Part shown: positions 24,969 through 36,463 of the stretch, one piece after another
Numbering within the stretch: position 1 is the stretch's first letter
How the letters are laid out: every line of letters starts with the position of its first letter
Assembly: GCA_013397845.1 (NCBI GenBank)
Contig: VZTG01007090.1
Coordinates: 1 to 64,000 of the forward strand
Length of the DNA stretch: 64,000 bases
Reading direction: 5' to 3'
DNA from: Melanocharis versteri
Lineage: Eukaryota; Chordata; Aves; Passeriformes; Melanocharitidae
The notes under the pieces: model-generated
Told to the model about the DNA's origin: nothing
The model's input: the letters and a program-made list of their open reading frames with translations, nothing else
Database searches by the model: none
Program-made: the position numbers and the translations under genes

Positions 24969-27237
24969 CTGAAATTTAACAGACAATTAGGTAAAGAATT
25001 GCAAAAGACTCTGCAGCACTAACAGCAGCATCCAACATTGACGCAGAAAGGAAAAGCGTAACCTGACAAGAGAAAACACAGACAAAGGTTTTATCCAAAA
25101 TTTCTAAATGTAAGAGCTGACAGGATGCGGTAGCAGCTTCCACACTGCCCAAATTCAAGCAGATCTATTTTCTCAGTCATCTTTAATGGAAATCTAGGAC
25201 AAGAGTTGGTGGCAGTTCTCATGGGAAGCACTTCCCCTTTGTAAAAAAAAGATAACAGTCTTTTTTCTAAGCCAAAGTTTTACTAACGTGTTTTGAAATC
25301 ACACAGGTTTTCATCAGAACTGTTAATTTAGCCTCCCTTTTCCTTAGGTGGCACAAAAATAACTTTTCTTTTTTTCTCCTTGCAGCCTGGAATTTCCTAA
25401 GGTTATTTAATTTTGGTGGATCATAAAAAAAATAATTAAAAACTATAATCTGTATTTCTGCATGAAGAAATAAAGTAGAAGAAAATGGAAAACATAGAGG
25501 AAAGAAAGAAGCAGAAAGTGTCCTATACTGAATGATGTAAAATGAAAACAAAGCCTTAAACAGTACAGATTTTTTTCCTGATTTTTCCACTCCCTTCTTT
25601 GTCAGCCTATATAACCTAGTTTGGCTTGAAATGCCTTAGGGCCATCAGAGAGTCACAGGCATCTCACACCAAGATCACAAGAAATGTTCATACAGTCTCA
25701 ATAGTCTCAGGATCCTGCTCTCAAGATCCAGTTTCTTTTGAATTTAACTTAATCAGAACATGCACACATTCTTCATATAATGGGAAAAGAGACACTTGCT
25801 TTTGGCAGTTCTGTTGCTAAATTTCATAGAGTAAATTTAAGCTGTATAGGAGGCTGAAAGATATTACTTTAATTTTTTTTCCTAAGTCCTACATTGTGCT
25901 ATGTTCATTTTGACTCAGACTTCATTGATACCACTGCCAAGAGTGACCAGATCTCTGCAGAAAGGACAAGAACTACGTGCCAATGTTGATAGAGGGCCAC
26001 GGGATACACAACCTATATTTCTATGATGGAAAGGAGGAATACATTTACCCTCATGTGTTCCTGCAACTGCACCAAAAATTACCTGATTTTGATACAAAAA
26101 TTCACCATGAATATGGGAATTCGGTCACTTAGTAGTTGATACTCACTGATTGCTGCTAGCCAATAATCAGACACAATTATGGATTCTGCCTATATGACTT
26201 GTATTGAAAGCACAGTGTGCTTAAAATATTTAAGTGTGCCAACTAAAATATTTTTCTCCACAAAAGGGCTGACTTAAGTCTGAATTTTACTGGTTGTATT
26301 TTACCTCTAGTACTTTTGCAGTAATTTCTCTAAGGAGAAATGTTTTCTTTTTTTTTTTTTCTTTTTTTAAACTGAGAAGCAATTTTGATTGCTATCAGTA
26401 TTGCTGGATCTTTTCAGCTCTGTAGCTATAGCACGGACACTCAGCTGGCCTCGGACCAAATTTACGAAGTGTCCTCTCAAACTAATTAGGAAGCAAATGC
26501 TCTACATGTATATAAACTGGTGACAGTCAGCTGAGCTCCACACTGGTACATGTTTATTTTAAACCTCTGCAGTTTTATGGGTATGCTGGTGGGTGGCTAT
26601 GCAGAGTACAAGACTTCACTTTTACCATCACAAAAACTTATTCTTCCAAGTAATTCCTTGTGTTCTGCATTATTGAATCTGTGGTCATTGTGAATGTCTG
26701 GCAGCAAAGCTTAATCTTTGCAATACATGCAAGCAGTGTATGCACCCCTTCCCAAAAGCTCACTAACTACCAGGCCATTTCCATCCCTTTTCCTTCCCAC
26801 TTCAAACCTCAGATTTCTCAAGTCACATCAATGCTGTTCCAGCAACATCCAATGAGACAAAGATATGTCTGGTCAAATGCCTGTGAAACCTTCCCATGAA
26901 GATCAGAAAACTGTTGACAAAGACAAAAAGCACAGAGGGTGTATCTGACAAAGCTGGAGAGGCAAAAGGGAATGGTAAAGAATGCCAGAGAATGTTGAGG
27001 AAAGCAGCTGTGTATCAAGAGTATGGGAGAGAGCAGCTTGCCATAAATGCTGAAATATTTCCTTTCAGAGGCAAATTTCAGATCTTTCCTTATAATTTAC
27101 ATGCTTTCTATTTTTAATTTTGCTGTTTCTAGTGATTTAGACATTAGCACAGGTAATAGTAATGACATGACTTTTGGTGGTAAGAGAACAGAAAACGGCA
27201 GGTCTAACAATGTTTTGTGCACACACAAAGCACTTAC
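24969..27237 (-). other. THSD4: THSD4 intron (2269 bp)
   Basis: This phase-1 intron splits the first C-terminal TSR. It contains a T-rich run near 26345-26370; otherwise I see nothing notable. Confidence 0.9.
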
Positions 27238-27480
27238 CTTTCCCACAGGTAGCAGTGCACTCAGTTTTTCCAACCTGTTTCCAGTTGTGCTCTCGGTTTA
27301 GTCTTGGTGGTTGCATAGCAGGCACCTGGTTTTCTGGCTGATGAGAAGAAAATCTTCCTGGCTGAATAACTGGAAAAGTTCCTGTTGACTGTCCAGTGAG
27401 AATGTCTGTCTCTCTATGCAAATCCTCATCCTCATGACTTGTACTTTCTGGCATTCCTAACTGACCATTCAATGGCTCCC
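27238..27480 (-). CDS. THSD4: THSD4 exon: variable linker and start of first C-terminal TSR
   Basis: This 243-bp exon encodes residues 160-240 plus one base of codon 241. The first two thirds form a low-complexity linker rich in acidic residues, Pro and Gln (ESTSHEDEDLHRE, PGRFSSHQPENQVPAMQPP), probably disordered. Then HNWKQVGKTECTATCGK opens the first C-terminal TSR. Its CTATCG matches the O-fucosylation motif CxxS/TCG. The acceptor is CATCATCAG and the donor is GTAAGT. The linker is the part that differs most from my memory of the human protein. Confidence 0.93.
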
Positions 27481-28349
27481 CTGATGATGGACAATAATAG
27501 AAAAGTAAAAAAATGAGCCTCACGTGAAAATATTAGTCTATGTTATGATCCACTAATAATTACAACTGGAGCATTATTAAACTTGGAAGCAGCTTTAATC
27601 TGCTATGTAGAGACTGCATAATAGTGACCTGCAAAGATCGTGTTGTTTAAAACTAAGATAACCAAGTCTTAGCCAGAAAATACATTAAAAACTAAAAACT
27701 GAAGAATCTCTGAAGACAACGTAGAGTTAACGCACCCAGTGTCAAAATTTCCCAAAGCTTTTTTGTTTTGTTCCATGCTCTGCATTCTGTGCCTCACCAT
27801 GTCACAGCACAGCTGCTCCTCATTAGGAACATACCAAACACTCCGAAATTTGTCAAAGTAAGTCACGAACATTAAAACGAGGACCAAATTCACTTGCAAA
27901 ATTTCTCCTGTCCTCCAGAACTTCCTAGGAGTACATGCAGCACATACCCACAGCTCAGGCAGGAACTGCCCAGATTCTTGCTTGGGAAGAGAACACTGTT
28001 CTGTTTGATCCTCTCCAGTTGCAAGAGGAAAGGGGAACTGTGGAGGGGTTTAAACTGTCTCAAAAAGAAATAGACTGAAAGATCATGTTCTATTTAGTTT
28101 CTGAGACATGGTTACAACACTCCTATTCAAAGTAGTAATCTTCCCAGCTAAACCATAATTAAACTCTGCCAGTTTTAATTCATTGAAGTTACCAAATCTA
28201 TACTGAGTTCTCATTCAACATATAGGGTGAAATTCTGGGTCTCTCCCACATCAATGGCAGCATTTACACTGAATTTAATGGTATTGATTTCTCCATTAGC
28301 TTATTAAGTAACAAAATGTGTTTGATGAAAGGAAATGGTGGCATTTTAC
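27481..28349 (-). other. THSD4: THSD4 intron (869 bp)
   Basis: This phase-1 intron lies between the end of the spacer and the linker exon. It holds no recognisable feature. Confidence 0.9.
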
Positions 28350-28446
28350 CTGGTCTCCTGTGAGCAAGCAACTGAGGACTAATGACATTGTCTCCTGGAA
28401 TGATATATTCATAATGTATACCGGGGTTAGGCTGCTGATGTATCAT
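28350..28446 (-). CDS. THSD4: THSD4 exon: end of spacer
   Basis: This 97-bp exon encodes residues 128-159 plus one base of codon 160. It starts MIHQQPNPGIHYEY, the typical final strand of ADAMTS spacers (NPGxxYEY). It ends at HRRP, with the next codon split (G|GG). The acceptor follows a run of T and the donor is GTAAAA. It is the shortest coding exon here. Confidence 0.95.
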
Positions 28447-31400
28447 CTAAAAAGAAAACCAGCCATACGTTGAGTTCTTCCACTTGCTATGTTACTAATA
28501 GTTAAATATCAACTTGAACTGATCAGCTACATAATATTATTTCTCACTGGTTGGGATAGAAGCAATGGTTAATGACTGTCTCCAAAAAATGCAAAAAGAA
28601 GAAAATACAAGTTACTGTTTGCAAAGAAAAAAAGACAAGTTCCTGTGTTTTCAAATCGAGCTAGCTTATGATGGCAGAGAAATTATTTGTCTAAGTCTTC
28701 TTTGAAAAACCTAAGACTGCCATGCTTGGGGCCAAGGTGTGCTGTGGGCTGTGCCAGCCACAGCCTCCCCCCTCAGCAACGTGAGCAGCAGAGGCCCACA
28801 CCAGGCCTCAGCAGCCGAAGAGATGGTCCTAAGGTCATCAAAACAGTCTCAGATGGCAGGAACTTGACAGATGCCAGAGGAAACAAAAGCAAAGAAGAAA
28901 CAAAGCAGGAAAAAATAAACAGCACAACCCCCAGCCCTACACATGCAGCCTACCGCCTTTCTAAAGGTTCCGCAGTGGCTGGAGGAGAGCACCTGCAGAC
29001 AGCACACCTGCGTTATTCCGCACCCATCGCAAAATCTACTGCTCCTTTCAGCACCCTGCAGCTCCCTCAGCACCCCATGGAGCCCCAACAATCCACCAGC
29101 TCAAGCTGGGGCCGTCAGGCTGCCCTCCCCGTGAGCACTGCTCAGCAAAGATCAGGGAGCAGGGTCCCAAGGCCCATGGACTTGCTGCAGCAGCTGAAGA
29201 TCACCCGCAGCCCTCCTGCCTCCTTCCACATTCATTTTCAACTGCACTAAGATGCAATGTAAGTGCAGCCAGACTCCCACTGCTTTACAGCCAGCCACAC
29301 CTCTACCAAAGTGTTCTATATGAAACAGGCAGGAACCAGAAGGTTTTCTCCTTTAAATGTGAAAATGAAGCTTAAGGTTTACAGAATGCTGCTGCACAAG
29401 CCCACATGAGCTGACAGGAGCATGACTCTGACAGTCACTGTTACTCCGGGTGTGCTTGTTTAAGCAGCTGGGCACAACAGGACCTGAGAAAGATACGACT
29501 TTGGGACAGCTTTTCTTAACTGTTAACAGCACACTCCATTCTCAACTGACTCCTACTGCACTGCTGCTCTGAGCCTGAGCATACTCACACCAGAAATGCA
29601 GGGGTGTCATGAGCCGCTAGTTTCAGTGCTTTAGCTCTAATTACTTCAGTACTGCTTCTACTGACTCTTATGTTTTAGCCTGAACTCTCTGAGATTAGTC
29701 TGGTGGAAGCCTCAGACCATACTCAAAGTACCTTTTAAAACCTAATCAAACCAGAACACAAATAAACAAAAACCCAAAACAGCAAACGCAAAAGCGAACA
29801 CCAGAGCTTGCTCTGGCTCTTTGGTTCTCACAATCCATGGACCTAAAAGCAACAAGTACTGCTATCCTAATGGCCCAGTGACCCAGCAGAGCACAACTAA
29901 CGCTTCAAGGCTTCACTAAATTCACATCAATTAATACCAACTAAGGATTCAGACCTTTGTTTCAACTTATGTCAAAATCACTCTTTCCTTGCCAAATATA
30001 ATAGCTATTCCTCTAAATGCTGTCCCTCAGAGACCATTCACTTTTCTGAACCATCTAATAATGCACTGCCTTCAGTATTTTTTTGTAAGGTTGGGTCCTT
30101 CCAATGTCACTTTGTTATCCAAAAAATACACCCTCTTTGTGGTCCTGAGAGAACCAAGAACTGTGAACTGACTTCAGCAGAAGAGCACACTTCCCCTTCC
30201 AGAACCAGGACCTTTAGATGGTTCTTTAGATGGTTCCAGGAACAACTTCCCAGCGGTTCCCATGTGACGGTTTTTCCATTACATTTCTCAAAACAACTGA
30301 CAGGCCTATGTTAGAGAGAGCTTAACTGATGAAGTCCCTAATTAGGATATGGTTCCAGCTTTCCTGCAGGAAAATGCATGAAATGATAGAAGAGTTTTGC
30401 TTTGAGTTAGTGGACCTAAGTCTTTGTAGCAATGAATACTTCACACTTGGACAGAACTTGTATCTCTTTTTCTTGTTATTTATAACCTCCTGTAAATCAG
30501 AAAGCTTTTTCCTCTACATTTCAGAGTGGAAGAAAGACAGCAGCATCTCAGGAAAACAGAACAGAAAGCCATTTGGAGTTCCCATCTGCAAATCTCTTTG
30601 TTTTTCTACACAGAGCATAAAGATCACGAGTATGGGTGAATAGAGAATTACACAACTCAGGCACTGCAAGACAAAGTCTGAAAAAAGACATTTGCATCGC
30701 TTGGCTACACATTTCAAACCCAGGAGAGAGGCTGTGTCATACTGAGCATTGATCTTCTTGCATCTCACACTATTCATCTTTATCTTCCCACACTATATTA
30801 AATAAGAGACTAAACTGTCGTCTTATACTGAACTATAGCACCCCTCCTATCAACCAGAAATATCTGAGGTGAGAGCCCAGTCAAATCAGAAGTGGCAATC
30901 CACAACAACAGCCACAGGGCAAGGCTGGTAAAGCTGTGCCCATCATGGCAGCTTTCTCACAGTCACTAAGCCCAAACCAAAACATCACAATATCATACAC
31001 CGAAACTTAAGGCTTTTTTATGATGTAACTTTGGAAATACCTGTTTAATCCACTTCCCCTGACCCTTTTCTCTCTGAGTCATTACGTACTAGGCATTAAT
31101 TGGTTGACAATAAAAACTCAGAGCCAAGCCTCAACTCACAAACCCTGTAACTGCACAACAACACAAACATTTGAAAAACACAGAGTCTGCATTGCACAAT
31201 TTAGGAGCCAAATTGTTTCTTTTTCCAGGCTTTTGCCAGTCATACACTGCAATCAATTGGAAAAGAAGTTTGGACTAGATGATCTTGGAGATCTTTTTCA
31301 ACCTTAATGATTATAGTGTTAGCATAATTATTACATTGCTTTATTAGACAGCATGTAGCAGATGGGGAATAACTTTGCCAACACCTAACTCTTCCCAGCT

Positions 31401-32228
31401 TTGTAATCAGGTTAGTTACTATTAATTTTTCTACGAAATTATCCAGCACACTCACTTTTCCACCCCATATTGCACTCAAGGACAAAAAAGCCATAGCTGA
31501 TGGGAAAATCATATATTCAGTTAATCTAGTTTCTTCAATAAATGAATTTTACTGTGTGGGAGTGTATAATCTCAGAACAGACCATTTATCTTGGAATAAG
31601 TTGTAATCAATTCCAGCTATATTTTTTATTTCAGCATGATGAACTAAAAACCCATCCCATCTGAAGTAAAAAGCTTTTTCAATACATTTTCTCCTTCTTA
31701 GACACAATTTGTCTTCTCTCTTCCTTTCTCAAATAGTCATTATCTATGGTCTCCTATCATGGCTTCATATTAAAACTGCCCTGCTTCAAATTGTACATTC
31801 TATAGGTTTATGGACTTGTTTCTTTTAAAGGAAACTGAGACGGTGAAAGGCCTTGTCTGGCTTAGGTATTTGCTTCTTCACTCTAAAATTAAACTGTGCC
31901 AAATTTGTTTCAATAGGAAAGTATCCAGAAAAAATCCAGTTCACAAAAGAAAAGCCCGGGATATTTGTATGCTTTATCCCTACTTCACTGAACTAGTTCA
32001 ATTGGTTTTACTGGATCAGTAAAGTCTGAGAGAAAAAGGCTTGATTTAGATTTCCTATGATCTGGAGAAAAATGGATACAACAGCAAACAAGTATAAAAT
32101 ATCAAAAACAACATTTCAAAATTTAAGTAACAAAGTGTTGGTACTGAATACCATTTTAGTGTTGCATGTTAACAACAAACAGAACAATTTCTTTTCCACA
32201 GGGAAGAATAATTTAAATACTAACTCAC
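28447..32228 (-). other. THSD4: THSD4 intron (3.8 kb)
   Basis: This phase-0 intron lies inside the spacer. It contains a moderately GC-rich patch at 28700-29250, with a 187-codon plus-strand open frame of doubtful meaning, and a CR1 tail at 31265-31318. Confidence 0.9.
31265..31318 (+). mobile_element. CR1 LINE 3'-end fragment
   Basis: The sequence TTGGACTAGATGATCTTGG, then TTTTTCAACCTTAATGATTATAG, split here into two pieces, resembles the 3' terminus of avian CR1 in the sense orientation, with a degenerate tail. The divergence suggests an old, 5'-truncated copy. Confidence 0.75.
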
Positions 32229-32404
32229 ATAGACATCAAGGACTTCATTTGTTGGCCCATCAGCTAAAAATGACTCCCCTGCGGTGCTGGAGATCTCATT
32301 GGGGCGTCTGTAAGTGAACATTGTCCCACCACCTTCGTATCTGCCCGGGCGATCGATGGCCCAGTTGCCATTGATGATGGAGCGTCCCGAGCGGCTCCGC
32401 AGGG
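32229..32404 (-). CDS. THSD4: THSD4 exon: central spacer
   Basis: This 176-bp exon completes codon 69 and encodes residues 69-127. It carries the most conserved part of the spacer, including SGRSIINGNWAIDRPG, FTYRRPNEISS and GPTNEVLDVY. ADAMTS/ADAMTSL spacers have this beta-rich fold and often mediate matrix binding. The acceptor is CCCTGCAG and the donor GTGAGT falls in phase 0 after DVY. It lies 29.4 kb from the preceding exon, across the largest intron in the window. Confidence 0.95.
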
Positions 32405-35400
32405 CTGCAGGGGGACACAAACACAAGGGTTTGGTCAGAGCAAAGCACCTTCCCACACTGGGGCCCAATCAGCTCCCCACCACTGCAGAGAACACTCTTA
32501 GGTACCCCTGACACCAGGGAACAAAGCTGGTGAAAAGCACAGAGTTATGTCAGCAGTTGTGGGGAAAAAATCCCAACAAACCAAGCACAAACCAATCTCA
32601 GAAAACTTTGTCTCAACACTTCATATGTTTATGCTGTAGGAAAAGAAAGAAAAATCAAAGACAGCTTGGAAACCTTTTTCAACAGTTTCCCCCAGCTGGC
32701 CACGTGACTCTCAGCCAGCCAGCAGCACACACAACACACATGGATGCCAAGGAAGTGGTTTTCCTGCACTTTCTTCCCATTGCATGGACTATTTTGTGAT
32801 TTAGGCAGAGCAAAACACAGAGTCAGATACAGAAAATCAGTGCACTACACAATGTAGAAGGACCAAACAATCTAAGGGCACATGAGTACCCTGAGCTGCC
32901 AAATATTCCTGTTATTCTTCAAGAAGCCATTTGGCTGCTCCCTCCACTCCCTATTCAGAACATGATTTTTTTGTCAGAACATCTGCAGAGCCCTGACCTG
33001 CAGCACTGTTTGGAGTGCTGAGCTCTCTGAAAATGCCAGCAGGATCTCTTGCGCAAAAAAAAAAGTGACTTGCAAATCAGGTATGAGCCAAGGATTGCTA
33101 AAATATGGATTCAATATCCCACTAGGCAGGGCATTCCATTTGCTATTGTGGACAAGTCAGTGGTTTGGTGACACAGGAGCCTCTGTTCCTTCTCATTCCT
33201 ACCTTCTTTATCTGTCTATGTGACTATATTTTCAGTCCTTAAGGTCAGAAACTCCTGCCACATATACGTGCATAATTTATGCATTACTACAGTTGCATTA
33301 TTTAAAAAATATATATATATTGAGGCTGAAACCCTATCAGACATTGCTCCAGTACACAGGAACGACACAACCCTTTCTCTAAAGGCTCTACTCATAGATT
33401 TTCAATTTTATTACAAACGAATTTGCTTTTAAATAAAAACTTTAAAAGAGACAACAAAATCCAGTAATACCCTTGGCTGTATGTTGCTTTGTAATTTGCT
33501 TTTTAAAATCCAAATACAATGTACAATCTTTGAACTTCAAAGAGTTTAGGGTCAAGGACACATTTATTCCAGAGACTGCTTCTTCTTTGCCCTGTCTCAA
33601 CAACTGTGATTCTCAGTTAAAATGCTCTCAACATTATACACAACTATTTATGCTATTGGGAAAAACTTACATGCATGGCCTAAATGATGGGAAATTAAAT
33701 TTATGCCACTAATTCCAAAATAATACACATTAGAGAAGAAACTTATACTGTCTGTACATACTCCAGACATCTGAATTAACTTAACTAATCAATAGAAGCA
33801 GTCTTTCTGCTTTGCTGCAGGACTCAGAACAGAATGTCCCGTGAGAAGGGACAGTGACACTCCCAATGTCCTTCTCTTGTTAGGCTGTAAAATTCAAAGT
33901 CTTTTGACTTGGAGGGGTTGCTGCTGACTACCCAACTATTTATAATTTGCTTAATATTGATGAAATATTTTTATAAAAGCAAAAATTTAATTGAATTTAA
34001 TGGCTTTAGATCAGACCCTGTAAATGTATTCACACATTTTGAACTTTTATTTTACTTAATGCTACATGTTTATTTCCCCAAGAGCTACCATACATCCACT
34101 TGCTTCCCAGGTCTCATTTACTGACACACCAACAAAACAGCCTCTACACCGTGAACATTAGCTGAAAAATATTTTATACAATATCAGCCATGGAAATGGC
34201 CTCATCATTACTCATATAGTGCTGGGAGGAAAAATTACAGCTCAAAAAATACTGCATACAGATTAAATATGAAATACAGTCACATTATTTACTTGCTATT
34301 TATACACTATTTACACTTTGTTACTTTTTAATTCAGACAACTATGGATTAAACACTTCTGCAAAATGTATTGGAGACTGATTTTACATTCGTTTATTAAT
34401 GTGGAGCACTTCCTTAACTTTATGATCTGAGTATTTTTTCTTAGATTGATGCCAAACAAATAAGATAAATGAATTGTCAAGAGCTCAAGAAAAAAGAGAG
34501 AGCTAGCTAAGGTTAAATTGTTATTAATAATGAAGCTGTAGAAAGATGGCTGTCTGACAAACTGAGTGCACACTAAACTTTAATTTCAAATCCATCATAT
34601 GACAGATTTGAAAGAGGCCTCTCCTTAAAAAGGGAAAACATGTCTCTTTTATGTTTTGATCACTCTGCATCCACCACCTCAACTCTGCCCCCTGAAGAAT
34701 TTTTATGGTGCTAATATTTTTAGCCAAAGCATGTAAGATTATGAGAAGCTTTACCATTAATTCCTCATGAGGAATTCCTCATATAGGCTGTAGCTCATTT
34801 AATCTATCTTTCATCTTGGAAACAGCTTTTAACTAAAACTGTGCTGTTTACAGAGACCTTCAGTAATGCTTTGCAGTAGTGATAGAAGTATTTCAGGACA
34901 CAAATTCTGATTAACTTCTCCATATTAGCAGATCCATATATATTGTAAGTGTCTTGCTGAATGACTCCTATTTTTCTAACCATATCTGAAGAGAAATATT
35001 TTAGGTATGGGTGTAATACCTCACTATCTGCAGTACATTTTCATCCAAAATAGGCACAGTACCAATAATGAAATGAAACCTCTTAAATCTGGCAGTAGCA
35101 CTAACATGCAGAGTAATAGAGTATATTTTTCTGTCCTAAGGCTTTTCTGTCTGGGAGAACAGTGTCCTAAGTCCTACTTAATTGCTTTACAAGTCATAAC
35201 AAGGCTGTAGACAGACAGAATTGAAGTTCTTTCCCATATATATGAAGTGTCTCTCATTTGGTCCTGACCCAGAGACAGTGAAGCAGGGAACAGTCCCTCT
35301 CTCTGGGAAGAGGCTGCCGCCTTGCAACTGTGGCCACTGGGAATCCAAGTCAAGGCTTGGCTGCTGAAGTCAATTGCCAATGTCTCACTGAGATTTAATC

Positions 35401-36292
35401 CAGGGAACCTTGACAAGCTGCAGACACATTCAAGGTGCAAGTCAAAGATTGAAAAGACATCATAAAATCTTCTTTGATAAAGGTCCTCAACAAAGGCACC
35501 TCGAACAGACAGGTGGTGAGATGGATGGGGTTCTCAGGCTGCATTTGCTTTGCAGCTGCCAATTAAAAACCAAAGCATCTTACAGGCAAAGTGCAGCAAC
35601 TATCTTATTTTTACACCATAAGCACAATTTTTACTTGACACATCACATTTGAAGCATTTTTTTTTTTACATTTTAACAAGCTCTTTTTAATTTAATCCTG
35701 TTGCTGTTTAAGTTGAATTAAAGTGCAAGAATGTCTTGGCCATACTAGCTTTCTGTAGAAACAAAAACACTTTCCCAGCACCTTTAAAGAAGGTGCCCAG
35801 ATACAGCTGCAGTAAATATTAAGACTATTTCTGAACAAGCACTTCGATGAAGGAAGCAAAAGAAACAAGCAACTTCTACTGTTTATCCTTCCTGCACAAA
35901 AATACATTATATGGAGCTTTCAGAGACAAATCTAAAATATTCAGATACTACATTATAAAAATCAGCGCAGGGTGGTGCATCTTGTACTACTAAACCCCAC
36001 AGGTACCCTTTGGTGACATCTCCTGGGAGGTAAGTCAGCTGGCTTCATGGCACAAACCATGAGGAACGTAACCGGAAGAGAAACTCGGAAGGGAGGCGCT
36101 TGTTGGAAAAGCCCAGCAAATGGAAAAGCCCAGAAAATGCACTGAGCTGGCCTTTAACTCTGAGCACCCACACTCACAGCCTGCTGACCAGCTGCCAGAC
36201 CGGTGCAACTCCTAAAACCAGTGGCTACTTCTGAATGCACCAGATTGTAAAATTCTCTTCTCCAAAAGGACTTGGAGACAACTTCAGATATT

Positions 36293-36463
36293 AAAAAAAA
36301 CCCTCAACAAAACCAAACAAAACAAAACAAACAAAACCCCCCAAAAAACCAAACAAAAACAAAACCAAAACAAACAAAAACAAAACAAAAACAAACAAAA
36401 ATAAAACAAAACAAAAAACACAACAAACAAACAAACAAAAAAACCCACCAAAAAAACCCCAAA
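36293..36463. repeat. A/C-rich low-complexity tract
   Basis: About 170 bp consist almost only of A and C, as irregular CAAA, CAAAA and CCAAA units. The opposite strand is a pure T/G tract. The open frames through it are compositional and not genes. Confidence 0.9.
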
